Assembly (NCBI GenBank): GCA_016210205.1
Contig: JACQUO010000001.1
Span: 1-53,462 of the forward strand
Origin: Chloroflexota bacterium
GTDB lineage: Bacteria > Chloroflexota > Dehalococcoidia > JACQUO01
Direction of reading: 5' to 3'
Length of the DNA: 53,462 nucleotides
The notes beneath the pieces are model-generated. The model saw only the letters and a list, made by a program, of their open reading frames with translations, searched no databases and was not told the DNA's origin. The translations under genes and the position numbers were made by a program. Position 1 is the first letter of the stretch; every line of letters starts with the position of its first letter. This document shows positions 24,570-31,336 of the stretch, piece after piece.

Positions 24570-25319
24570 CTAGTCGGGGCGGCGGTTAATCAGGCCCGCC
24601 AGGTAGCCCGCCCCGAAGCCGTTGTCGATGTTCACCACCGCCACCCCGGCGGCGCAGGAGTTGAGCATGGCCAGCAGCGCCGCCAGCCCCCCGAAGCTGG
24701 CCCCGTAGCCTATCGAAGTGGGCACGGCGATGACCGGGGCCGCCACCAGGCCCCCCACGGCGCTGGGGAGCGCCCCCTCCATCCCCGCCACCGCCACCAG
24801 GGCCCGAGCGGCTCGCAGGGTGGACAGGTGCTCCAGGAGGCGGTGCAGCCCGGCGATGCCCACATCGTAGAGGCGCACCACGGCGCTCCCCAGGAGCTCG
24901 GCGGTCAGGGCTGCCTCCTCCGCCACGGGGATGTCCGCGGTGCCCCCGCACAGCACCACCACCCCGGGCCGCAGCTCTCCAGCGCTGCGGTTCAGGATGA
25001 TGGCCCGGGCGATGGCGTGATAGGTAGCCTCCGGCAGGGCCTCCCGCACCACCTGGTAGCAGGTCGGGTCGGCCCGGGTGACCAGGAGGCGGTCCGAGTG
25101 GGCCGCCAGGCTTTGGGCGATGGCCGCCACCTGCTCCGGGGACTTGCCCTGGGCCAGGATGACCTCGGGGAAGCCCTGGCGCAGGGCCCGGTGGTGGTCC
25201 ACCCTGGCGAAGCCCAGGTCTTGATAAGGAAGATGGCTTAGGGAAGCTAAAGCCTCCTCCACCGACATCTCCCCCGACCTCACCCGTTGGAGCAGGGCTT
25301 CCAGGCGGTCTTTTTCGAT
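24570..25319 (-). CDS. larB: Nickel-pincer cofactor biosynthesis protein LarB, probable ATC start
   Basis: About 249 aa. The N-terminal helical region has VRSGEMSVEEAL and DLGFARVDHHRALRQGFPEVI. The AIR-carboxylase-like C-terminal domain has VVVLCGGTADIPVAEEAALTA (split near the Gly-Gly), AGMEGALPSAVGGL and VPTSIGYGASF. LarB carboxylates and hydrolyses nicotinate adenine dinucleotide, the first pincer step. A GTG at 25283 would remove conserved N-terminal residues. In frame upstream, ATC 25319 lies 7 nt after AAGGAG and gives IEKDRLEALLQRVRSGEM, a typical LarB start. Promoter at 25348-25376. Confidence 0.92.
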   Translation of the reverse strand: MEKDRLEALLQRVRSGEMSVEEALASLSHLPYQDLGFARVDHHRALRQGFPEVILAQGKSPEQVAAIAQSLAAHSDRLLVTRADPTCYQVVREALPEATYHAIARAIILNRSAGELRPGVVVLCGGTADIPVAEEAALTAELLGSAVVRLYDVGIAGLHRLLEHLSTLRAARALVAVAGMEGALPSAVGGLVAAPVIAVPTSIGYGASFGGLAALLAMLNSCAAGVAVVNIDNGFGAGYLAGLINRRPD

Positions 25320-25347
25320 GGCATAGCTCCTTGTTTTACAGGTTCAA

Positions 25348-25376
25348 ATTATAGCATCCTATCCCGCCAGGAGCAA
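25348..25376 (-). promoter_or_regulatory. lar operon promoter
   Basis: TTGCTC (25371-25376 on minus), 17 nt, extended TGC-TATAAT (25348-25353). Start near 25341, leaving a leader of about 20 nt. It overlaps the right arm of the terminator at 25376-25400, so the two units are packed back to back. Confidence 0.75.
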
Positions 25377-25400
25377 AAAGCCCAGGCCACGGCCTGGGCC
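25376..25400 (-). terminator. Rho-independent terminator upstream of larB
   Basis: On minus, GCCCAGGCC-GT-GGCCTGGGC is followed by TTTTTG. It blocks read-through into the lar operon from the bacterioferritin side. Confidence 0.75.
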
Positions 25401-25410
25401 TCTCTTTCTT

Positions 25411-25583
25411 CTAGCATGGTGCTGAAAAAGAGGTGTTCAGAGGGGCGAAGCCCCTTTGACGGGGGTCTGGGGCCTGCCCTTGAGCGAAGCGAAGGGGTGT
25501 CCCCCAGCTCTAAATCCATCCCCGAAGGGGATACCTTGAACCCCCTTGAAGGGGTTGGGGGGTGTTTTTCAGCCGCCTGCTAG
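25411..25583. mobile_element. MITE-like repeat, copy E (173 bp, terminal inverted repeats)
   Basis: The ends form inverted repeats: left CTAGCATGGTGCTGAAAAA (25411-25429), right the complement of CTAGCAGGCGGCTGAAAAA (25565-25583). Inside are GGGGCGAAGCCCC, a CTTGAGCGAAGCGAAGGGG module, GGGGGTGTCCCCC, and CATCCCCGAAGGGGATACC. Copy K (35882-36030) has the same ends and interior. There is no ORF, so it would need a transposase in trans. It lies between two terminators in the bfr-lar gap. Confidence 0.7.
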
Positions 25584-25607
25584 GGGAGGGACTGATTCCC
25601 CAAGTAA

Positions 25608-25640
25608 TTAAGGGGCGGAGTGCTCTCCGCCCCTTAATAA
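25608..25640. terminator. Bidirectional terminator downstream of bacterioferritin
   Basis: A perfect 13-bp stem TTAAGGGGCGGAG (25608-25620) and its complement (25625-25637) close a TGCT loop, flanked by A/T-rich sequence on both sides. It sits 22 nt beyond the bfr stop. Confidence 0.8.
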
Positions 25641-25661
25641 AGCTTGGCCCTAGATTTGGAC

Positions 25662-26126
25662 CTAGACCTGGACGGACAGGAAGTTCTCCAGGCCCATCTG
25701 CCCCAGTTGGGTCTGCTGGGCCTCCAGCTCCAGGAGGTGTACTTCCTCATCCTTCAAGATGCCCTCCAGGATCTCTCGGGTGCCCTCGTCCCCAGCCTTT
25801 ACGGCCACCGCTACGCCCTTGTTGTAGCGAGCGACGGCCCCCACCTCCAGCGCTGTGTCGTTCTTAACCATCAGAGGCACATCCTTGCCGATGGTCATCT
25901 TGAGGGGAGGGTTGACCATGGGTATGCCTTCCAGGTAGATGATGCGCCCGATGAGCTTCTCGGCGTGCTTCATCTCCTGGATGGCCCGGTCCCGGATGAG
26001 CTTGTGCAGCTTTCCGTACTTCCAGTTCTCACACAGCTCCGTATGGACGAAATACTGGCTTATGGCCGTTAGCTCTGCTTGCAAGGCATCGTTGAGGACT
26101 GCTATGACCCTGGGGTCTCCCTTCAT
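25662..26126 (-). CDS. bfr: Bacterioferritin
   Basis: 154 aa four-helix ferritin-like protein. Diiron ligands are recognisable: Glu18 in LQAELTAISQYF, Glu and His in EMKHAEKLI (about 51-54), Glu94 in ALEVGAVARYN, and Glu/His in KDEEVHLLELE (about 127-130). A heme-ligating Met is possible at 52. It stores iron and detoxifies it with peroxide or oxygen as a 24-mer. The ATG follows AAGGAG. It is monocistronic, with its own promoter (26194-26223) and terminator. The leader carries a GGCCAGC-GA-GCTGGCC hairpin (26159-26174). Confidence 0.93.
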   Translation of the reverse strand: MKGDPRVIAVLNDALQAELTAISQYFVHTELCENWKYGKLHKLIRDRAIQEMKHAEKLIGRIIYLEGIPMVNPPLKMTIGKDVPLMVKNDTALEVGAVARYNKGVAVAVKAGDEGTREILEGILKDEEVHLLELEAQQTQLGQMGLENFLSVQV

Positions 26127-26193
26127 ACTGGTCTCCTTCTTCGTTGGGCCAGGCTTGGGGCCAGCTCGCTGGCCTTTCCCGGCATCTTGTCTG

Positions 26194-26223
26194 ATAGTAG
26201 GGGATGAGAGATAGCTTTGTCAA
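26194..26223 (-). promoter_or_regulatory. Bacterioferritin promoter
   Basis: Perfect TTGACA (26218-26223 on minus), 18 nt, TACTAT (26194-26199). Predicted start near 26187, leader about 60 nt. No Fur-box-like palindrome is seen. Confidence 0.75.
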
Positions 26224-26244
26224 TAGAAAGTGGGGAGGGCGTTT

Positions 26245-26360
26245 AGAAATGGGGGTTACCAGGGGGCAGCGCCCCCTTGTCGCGGGTCGGGGGGTGTCCC
26301 CCAGCTTCATTCAATTCCCCCTTCCTGGCCAGGAAGGGGGTCAGAGGGATGGTCGTAAGG
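26245..26360. repeat. Palindromic intergenic repeat, copy F
   Basis: Contains GGGGGCAGCGCCCCC, GGGGGTGTCCCCC and CCCCTTCCTGGCCAGGAAGG, the three family modules in plus order, between bfr and thrS. Confidence 0.75.
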
Positions 26361-26402
26361 CGTTGCTAACCAACCTCAGAGGGCCCGACCCCGTCCTTAT
26401 CC

Positions 26403-26431
26403 TTGCTGTCTGGGCCTGGGTGGTTTAGAAT
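26403..26431 (+). promoter_or_regulatory. thrS promoter
   Basis: TTGCTG (26403-26408), 17 nt, TAGAAT (26426-26431). Predicted start near 26438, about 68 nt before the TTG start codon. Confidence 0.65.
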
Positions 26432-26445
26432 ATCCCCGGTAGGTT

Positions 26446-26490
26446 CCCTGCCAGGAGCGCCCAGGGGACTCCGGAGAGGAGTTCCTTTTT
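26446..26490 (+). terminator. Candidate attenuator in the thrS leader
   Basis: GGACTCC (26466-26472) pairs with GGAGTTCC (26478-26485) and is followed by TTTTT (26486-26490), all between the promoter and the thrS RBS. An upstream hairpin CCCTG/CAGGG (26446-26450 with 26462-26466) overlaps the terminator's left arm and could compete with it. Regulation by attenuation or ThrRS binding is inference. No T-box elements fit in this short leader. Confidence 0.5.
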
Positions 26491-26505
26491 AATGAGGGAG
26501 GAATC

Positions 26506-28233
26506 TTGACCCAGGAGACCGGCCCCGACCTCCAGGCTCTGCGCCACTCGGCCTCCCATATCATGGCCGAGGCGGTCCAGGCCCTTTTTCCTGGGGCCAA
26601 GTTCGGCATCGGCCCCACCATCGAGAGCGGCTTCTACTACGACTTCGATTTGCCCCGCTCCCTGACCCAAGAGGACCTGGCAGCCCTTGAGGCCAAGATG
26701 GCGGCGGCCATCGCCGCCAATCTCCCCTTTGAGCACTGGACTCTTCCCAAAGAGGAGGCGAGGGCCCTCTTCGCCGGCCAACCCTACAAGCTGGAGCTCC
26801 TCGCCGAGCTGCCCGACGAGCGGGTGAGCATCTACCGCCAGGGCGCCTTCACCGACCTCTGCCGCGGCCCCCATGTGGCCTCCACCGGCCAGGTGCGGGC
26901 CTTCAAGCTCCTCTCCGTGGCCGGGGCCTACTGGCGGGGCGACGAGAAGCGGCCCATGCTCCAGCGCATCTACGGCACCGCCTTCCCCACGGGCCAGGAG
27001 CTGGAGGACCACCTGGCGAGGCTGGCGGAGGCGGAGCGCCGCGACCATCGCCGCCTAGGCCAGGAGTTGGAGCTCTTCTCCCTGCACGAGGAGGCGGGGG
27101 CGGGCCTGGTCTTCTGGCACCCCAAGGGCGCCCTCGTCCGCCACCTCATCGAGACCTTCTGGAAGGAGGAGCACCTCAAGCGAGGCTACCAGCTGGTCTA
27201 TATCCCCCACATCTCCCGCGCCGAGCTCTGGCAGAAAAGCGGCCACCTGGAGTTCTACAAAGACAGCATGTACTCCCCCATGGAGGTGGATGGCCAGGAC
27301 TATCTCATCAAGCCCATGAACTGCCCCGGCCACATCCTCATCTATAAGTCCCGCCTGCGCTCCTACCGGGAGCTGCCCCTGCGCTGGGCCGAGCTGGGCA
27401 CCGTCTATCGCTACGAGCGCTCCGGGGTCCTCCACGGCCTGACCCGGGTGCGGGGGTTCACCCAGGACGATGCCCATATCTTCTGCCGCCCCGACCAGCT
27501 GGAGGCCGAGGTGGTGGGGGTCTTGGAGCTGGCCCGCTACATGCTCCAAACCTTCGGCTTCAGCGAATTTCAGGTGCTCCTCTCCACCCGGCCGGAGAAG
27601 TACACCGGCACCCTGGAGGTCTGGGAGACCGCCACCGCCGTCCTGCGCCGCGCCCTGGAGCGCCTGGGCCAGCCTTATGAAGTTGACCCGGGCGAGGGCG
27701 TCTTCTACGGGCCCAAAATCGACATCAAGCTGCAGGATGCCCTGGGCCGCACCTGGCAGGGCCCCACCACCCAGGTGGATTTCAACCTGCCGGAGCGCTT
27801 CGATGTCAACTACATCGGCGAGGACGGGAGGGAGCACCGGGCGGTCATGGTGCACCGCACCGTCCTGGGCAGCCTGGAGCGCTTCATGGGCTGCCTCATC
27901 GAGCACTACGCCGGGGCTTTCCCCCTGTGGCTGGCCCCGGTTCAGGTGGCCCTCATCCCCATCGCCGACCGGCATCTGGACTACGCCCGGGCTCTGGCGG
28001 CTCGGCTGCGGGAGGCGGGCCTGCGGGTGGAGGTGAATGAGGACAAGTCCCGAATGCAGGCCAAGATTCGCGAGGCCCAGAACCAGAAGATACCCTTCAT
28101 GCTCATTCTAGGGGACAGCGAGGTGGCGGCCAGCAGCATCACCGTGCGCCGTCGCAGCGGGGAGAATCTCCCCGGCCTCACCCTGGAGAGCTTCCTGAAG
28201 CTGGCCCAGGAGGATCTGGCGGCCCGGCGGTGA
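26506..28233 (+). CDS. thrS: Threonyl-tRNA synthetase (lacks the TGS domain)
   Basis: 575 aa class II synthetase. The editing/SAD domain is at about 10-200 (RHSASHIMAEAVQALFP and TDLCRGPHVASTGQV). Motif 1 lies near YIPHISRAELWQKSGHL, MNCPGHILIYKSRLRSYRELPLR is in the catalytic core, and the HGxxH-type anticodon-binding domain occupies about 470-570. The usual N-terminal TGS domain (about 60 aa) is absent, as in other compact ThrRS. The start is TTG 26506 after GAGGGAGGAA. It has its own promoter and a possible attenuator. Repeat G separates it from infC, so the classic thrS-infC-rpmI-rplT order is kept but transcription restarts at infC. Confidence 0.95.
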   Translation: MTQETGPDLQALRHSASHIMAEAVQALFPGAKFGIGPTIESGFYYDFDLPRSLTQEDLAALEAKMAAAIAANLPFEHWTLPKEEARALFAGQPYKLELLAELPDERVSIYRQGAFTDLCRGPHVASTGQVRAFKLLSVAGAYWRGDEKRPMLQRIYGTAFPTGQELEDHLARLAEAERRDHRRLGQELELFSLHEEAGAGLVFWHPKGALVRHLIETFWKEEHLKRGYQLVYIPHISRAELWQKSGHLEFYKDSMYSPMEVDGQDYLIKPMNCPGHILIYKSRLRSYRELPLRWAELGTVYRYERSGVLHGLTRVRGFTQDDAHIFCRPDQLEAEVVGVLELARYMLQTFGFSEFQVLLSTRPEKYTGTLEVWETATAVLRRALERLGQPYEVDPGEGVFYGPKIDIKLQDALGRTWQGPTTQVDFNLPERFDVNYIGEDGREHRAVMVHRTVLGSLERFMGCLIEHYAGAFPLWLAPVQVALIPIADRHLDYARALAARLREAGLRVEVNEDKSRMQAKIREAQNQKIPFMLILGDSEVAASSITVRRRSGENLPGLTLESFLKLAQEDLAARR

Positions 28234-28254
28234 CCCAGCGGCCGTTTGTCAACT

Positions 28255-28470
28255 GGGGAGCGCAGAGGGGAGAAGTCCCTTTGCCAGGGGGCTGGGCCCT
28301 CCGTTGGGGGTGCAGGGGGAACGCCCCTTGCCGGGGGCGAGAGGAGGCCGGGGGAGTCCAGAGGGCGCAGCCCTTTGGCGGGGGGGCTGGGGGGTGTACC
28401 CCCAGGTTCTTTCTTTCCCTCTCCTTCCAGGAGGGGGGACGAGGGGTGAGGTGCCCAGAAGACTGGGGGA
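28255..28470. repeat. Palindromic intergenic repeat, copy G (compound)
   Basis: Two partial units follow each other: CCTTTGCCAGGGGGCTGGG, then GGGGGAACGCCCC..., then CAGAGGGCGCAGCCCTTTGG with GGGGGTGTACCCCC, ending in CTCCTTCCAGGAGGGGG. It occupies the thrS-infC gap; no gene is seen in it. Confidence 0.65.
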
Positions 28471-28516
28471 TTTAGGGGGTTGAAAAGCGTCTCTAAGCAA
28501 TTCCTGACCCCTTGGT

Positions 28517-28545
28517 TTGACTTGGGCGGAGCGAAATGTTATATT
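28517..28545 (+). promoter_or_regulatory. infC operon promoter
   Basis: TTGACT (28517-28522), 17 nt, TATATT (28540-28545). Predicted start near 28552, giving a leader of about 45 nt, too short for an L20-binding autoregulatory leader. Confidence 0.75.
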
Positions 28546-28596
28546 AACGCAGCTTTAGCGTTTTATGGCAGATAGCAGAAGGAAGAGGAACAAGGT

Positions 28597-29145
28597 ATAG
28601 ATAAAGAGCTCCGCATCAACGAGCGGATTCGGGCACCGGAGATTCGGGTTATCGACGCCGAAGGGCAGCAGCTCGGCGTTATGACGGTGCCCCAGGCCCT
28701 GACGATTGCCCGGGAGCGAGGGGTGGACCTGGTGGAGGTGGCCCCCACCAATGTTCCGCCTGTTTGCCGTTTGCTGGATTACGGACAATTCAAATACGAG
28801 CAAGCTAGGAAAAAGAAGGAGAGCCGGAAGGGGCAAAAGGAGAGCGCCCTGCGGGAGGTTCGCCTCCGTCCCAAAATCTCCTCCCACGATTTCGAGCTCA
28901 AGACACGAATGGCGCTGAAGCTCCTGGGCCAGGGCGACAAGGTCAAGGTCAGCGTTTTATTCCGGGGGCGAGAGATTTCGCACCCCCAGTTGGGCCTGGC
29001 TCTCCTGCAGAGGCTGGCCAAGGAGTTGGAGTCGGCCAGCAGCATGGAGCGGCCGCCGGCCATGGAGGGCCGCCGGCTCCATATAGTCCTGATGCCCACC
29101 AAGGTGGCCGCCAAAGAAGTCCCTGCTCCCGCCAAGGAGGCGTGA
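28597..29145 (+). CDS. infC: Translation initiation factor IF-3, non-AUG start (ATA)
   Basis: 182 aa. The N-terminal domain reads DKELRINERIRAPEIRVID and then PPVCRLLDYGQFKYEQ; the C-terminal domain has VRLRPKISSHDFELKTRMALKLLGQGDKVKV. IF-3 binds the 30S subunit and discriminates against non-canonical start codons. The frame is closed upstream by TAG (28573), and between it and DKELRIN the only start candidate is ATA 28597, preceded by GAGGA at 7-nt spacing. An ATG at 28681 would delete a third of the N-terminal domain. infC is known in E. coli and many bacteria to use such rejected codons (AUU and similar) for autoregulation by IF-3. Confidence 0.93.
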   Translation: MDKELRINERIRAPEIRVIDAEGQQLGVMTVPQALTIARERGVDLVEVAPTNVPPVCRLLDYGQFKYEQARKKKESRKGQKESALREVRLRPKISSHDFELKTRMALKLLGQGDKVKVSVLFRGREISHPQLGLALLQRLAKELESASSMERPPAMEGRRLHIVLMPTKVAAKEVPAPAKEA

Positions 29146-29348
29146 TGCCTAAACTGAAGACCCACAGAGGCGCTGCCAAGCGCTTCCATATCACCGGCCG
29201 GGGCAAGCTCCTGCGCCTCAAGGGGGCTCGCAGCCACCTGCGGCGGCGCAAGACGGCCAAGGTGAAGCGCCTCTTTGACAACAAGCTGCCCGTGAGCGCC
29301 ACCGTCGTCAAGAGGATGCGACTCATCCTCCCTTACGGCGTAGAATAG
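29145..29348 (+). CDS. rpmI: Ribosomal protein bL35
   Basis: 67 aa basic protein. MPKLKTHRGAAKRFHITGRG and HLRRRKTAKVKRL are diagnostic of bL35 in the 50S subunit. ATG 29145 overlaps the infC stop (TGATG), with AAGGAGG just before it; a GTG one codon upstream is possible. Confidence 0.96.
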   Translation: MPKLKTHRGAAKRFHITGRGKLLRLKGARSHLRRRKTAKVKRLFDNKLPVSATVVKRMRLILPYGVE

Positions 29349-29360
29349 GAGCTAGCACCT

Positions 29361-29714
29361 GTGCCACGCGTGAAAAGGGGCGTCCCCGCCCGAGAGCGCC
29401 ATCGCAAAATCCTCAAGCTTGCTGCCGGACAGAAGAACTCCCGGCATAAGCGCTACCGCATGGCCCACGAGGCCTTCCTGCACTCCCAGGCCTACGCCTA
29501 TCGGGACCGTCGGGACCGCAAGCCCCTGTTTCGCCGCCTGTGGATAATCCGCATCAACGCCGCCGCCCGGCTGGTCGGCCTCTCCTACAGCCGCCTCATC
29601 GCGGGCTTGGGCAAGGCCGGGGTGGCCGTGGACCGCAAGCTGCTGGCGGACCTGGCGGTGCGGGACCCCGCCGCCTTCGCCGAGCTGGCCGAGGCCGCCA
29701 AGAAGAGCCTCTAG
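29361..29714 (+). CDS. rplT: Ribosomal protein bL20
   Basis: 117 aa. [20 protein letters not shown] and [20 protein letters not shown] identify bL20, an early 50S assembly protein that in other bacteria also represses its own operon. The start is GTG 29361 with AGGAG upstream. It is the last gene of infC-rpmI-rplT and is followed by a strong terminator. Confidence 0.96.
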   Translation: MPRVKRGVPARERHRKILKLAAGQKNSRHKRYRMAHEAFLHSQAYAYRDRRDRKPLFRRLWIIRINAAARLVGLSYSRLIAGLGKAGVAVDRKLLADLAVRDPAAFAELAEAAKKSL

Positions 29715-29732
29715 CCCTCCCACCGCCCATCT

Positions 29733-29758
29733 AGCCCCTGCTTAAGGCGGGGGCTTTT
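29733..29758 (+). terminator. Rho-independent terminator after rplT
   Basis: The 9-bp stem AGCCCCTGC (29733-29741) pairs with GCGGGGGCT (29747-29755) around a TTAAG loop, followed by TTTT and a second T-run. Confidence 0.85.
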
Positions 29759-29799
29759 CAGTTTTCCTTGCCCCCCTGTTGCCCCCTGGCCCCCCTCGC

Positions 29800-29985
29800 G
29801 CGTGGCCCCCTGGGGCGCCGGGGCACAGTCCCTCTGGCGGGGGTTTGTGGTGTGTCCCCCACAATCACACCTCCCCTCTCGCATCGTGGGTGCAGGGCAG
29901 CGCCCCTGCTAGGGGGTTTGGGGGAATCCCCCCAACCCTTATCTTCCCCCTTCCTGGCCAGGAAGGGGGCTAGGGGGATGGTCGG
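29800..29985. repeat. Palindromic intergenic repeat, copy H (compound)
   Basis: Two units: one around 29815-29870 (GGCGGGGG and GTGTCCCCCAC) and one at 29885-29985 (GGGCAGCGCCC, GGGGGAATCCCCC, CCCTTCCTGGCCAGGAAGGG). Located between rplT and the pheS promoter. Confidence 0.7.
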
Positions 29986-29994
29986 GCATTGTCC

Positions 29995-30023
29995 TTGACC
30001 CTAGCTTGCCCCTGGCCTATAAT
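29995..30023 (+). promoter_or_regulatory. pheS promoter, predicting a leaderless mRNA
   Basis: TTGACC (29995-30000), 17 nt, perfect TATAAT (30018-30023). The expected start at about 30029-30032 coincides with the pheS ATG at 30032, so no room remains for an RBS. Confidence 0.8.
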
Positions 30024-30031
30024 TCCAGGAC

Positions 30032-31072
30032 ATGTTAGCTGAGCTAGATAGCCTCAAGGCCACCGCCCTGGCCGAGCTGGGCCGCCTCCAGGATGCCAAA
30101 GCCCTGGAGGACTGGCGCATCCGCTACCTGGGGCGCAAGGGTACCGTCACCCAGGCGCTGCGGGGCCTGAGCGCCCTTCCCCTAGAGGAGCGCCGCGCCC
30201 TGGGGGTCGCCGCCAACGCCCTCAAGGCCCTCCTGGAGGAGGGCTACGCCCAGCGGCTCCAGGCCCTCCGGAAGGCGGAGCTTTCGGCCCGCCTGCGCCG
30301 CGAGGCCCTGGACCTCACCCTCCCCGGCCGGCCCCCGGCCTTGGGCCGCCTCCACCCCACCACCCAGATGCTGCGCCAGATATGCGGCGTCTTCGCCAGC
30401 ATGGGCTTCCAGGTGGTGGAGGGCCCGGAGGTGGAGTGGGACTACTACAACTTCGAGGCCCTGAACATCCCGGCGGACCATCCCGCCCGGGACATGTGGG
30501 ACACCCTGTGGATTGACGGGGCCGACCCCCAGGGCCAGCGCGCCAGGCTCCTGCGCACCCACACCTCCCCCATGCAGATTCGGGTCATGGAGCAGACCCG
30601 GCCCCCGGTGCGGGTGGTGGTGCCCGGCAAGGTCTATCGCTACGAGGCCACCGACGCCACCCACGAGTCCATGTTCCACCAGGTGGAGGGCCTGGCGGTG
30701 GATGAGGGCATCACCTTCGCCGACCTCAAGGGCACGCTATACGAGTTCGCCAAGGCCCTCTTCGGGGTGGAGCGGAAGGTGCGCTTCCGCTGCGACTACT
30801 TCCCCTTCGTGGAGCCGGGGGTGGAGATGGCCATCGACTGCTTCGCCTGCGCCGGGAAGGGCTGCCGGCTGTGCTCGGGCACGGGCTGGATTGAGATTAT
30901 GGGGGCGGGCATGGTGCACCCCGAGGTGCTGCGGCGGGTGAGCTACGACCCGGAGCGCTACACCGGCTTCGCCTTCGGCCTGGGCCTGGAGCGCATCGCC
31001 ATGCTCAAGTGGGGCATCGACGACATCCGCCTCTTCTACGCCAACGACCTGCGGTTCCTGCGGCAGTTCTAG
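30032..31072 (+). CDS. pheS: Phenylalanyl-tRNA synthetase alpha subunit
   Basis: 346 aa. An N-terminal coiled coil (1-90) is followed by the class II catalytic domain: LHPTTQMLRQICGVFASMGF, the motif 2 region GKVYRYEATDATHESMFHQVEG, and motif 3 GFAFGLGLERIAMLKWGIDDIR. It pairs with PheT to charge tRNA-Phe. Its final codons (YANDLRFLRQF) are partly duplicated at 31245-31271, beyond an inserted repeat. pheT normally follows directly but here is 1.1 kb away. Confidence 0.96.
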   Translation: MLAELDSLKATALAELGRLQDAKALEDWRIRYLGRKGTVTQALRGLSALPLEERRALGVAANALKALLEEGYAQRLQALRKAELSARLRREALDLTLPGRPPALGRLHPTTQMLRQICGVFASMGFQVVEGPEVEWDYYNFEALNIPADHPARDMWDTLWIDGADPQGQRARLLRTHTSPMQIRVMEQTRPPVRVVVPGKVYRYEATDATHESMFHQVEGLAVDEGITFADLKGTLYEFAKALFGVERKVRFRCDYFPFVEPGVEMAIDCFACAGKGCRLCSGTGWIEIMGAGMVHPEVLRRVSYDPERYTGFAFGLGLERIAMLKWGIDDIRLFYANDLRFLRQF

Positions 31073-31094
31073 AGGTGGTTCGGAAATTCACTCC

Positions 31095-31235
31095 TGGGGA
31101 GTGCAGAGGGGGCGGCGCTCCCTCTGCCAGGGGCCTGGGGCCTGCCCTTGAGCGAAGCGAAGGGGTGCCCCCCAAATTCATTATCCTCCCCCTCTCCCTT
31201 GGAAAGGGAGAGGGGACGCAGGGGGTGAGGGTTTT
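31095..31235. repeat. Palindromic intergenic repeat, copy I
   Basis: Contains GCAGAGGGGGCGGCGCTCCC, a CCTTGAGCGAAGCGAAGGGG module, GGGGTGCCCCCC and CTCTCCCTTGGAAAGGGAGAG. It is bounded on both sides by copies of the pheS 3' end. Confidence 0.75.
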
Positions 31236-31244
31236 CCGATATGG

Positions 31245-31271
31245 CAACGACCTGTGGTTCCTGCGGCAGTT
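31245..31271 (+). repeat. 27-bp direct duplication of the pheS 3' end
   Basis: Matches 31042-31068 inside pheS at 26 of 27 positions (NDLRFLRQ becomes NDLWFLRQ). It lies on the far side of repeat copy I, like a target duplication or recombination scar. Confidence 0.8.
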
Positions 31272-31336
31272 GAAGTGAACTCCTAGAAGTGGACAGTATA
31301 GGTTGGAAGGTTAGGCAGGGTCAGTGGAGGTAAGGG

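Noticed and set aside
26432-26505. T-box riboswitch upstream of thrS
   Set aside because: The leader is about 70 nt, with no specifier loop and no antiterminator T-box sequence.
28546-28596. L20-type autoregulatory leader before infC
   Set aside because: The predicted leader is about 45 nt, too short for the known L20 mRNA structures.
31005-31278. Short ORFs on both strands after pheS
   Set aside because: They consist of the pheS tail, repeat copy I and the duplicated pheS scrap; none has an RBS.
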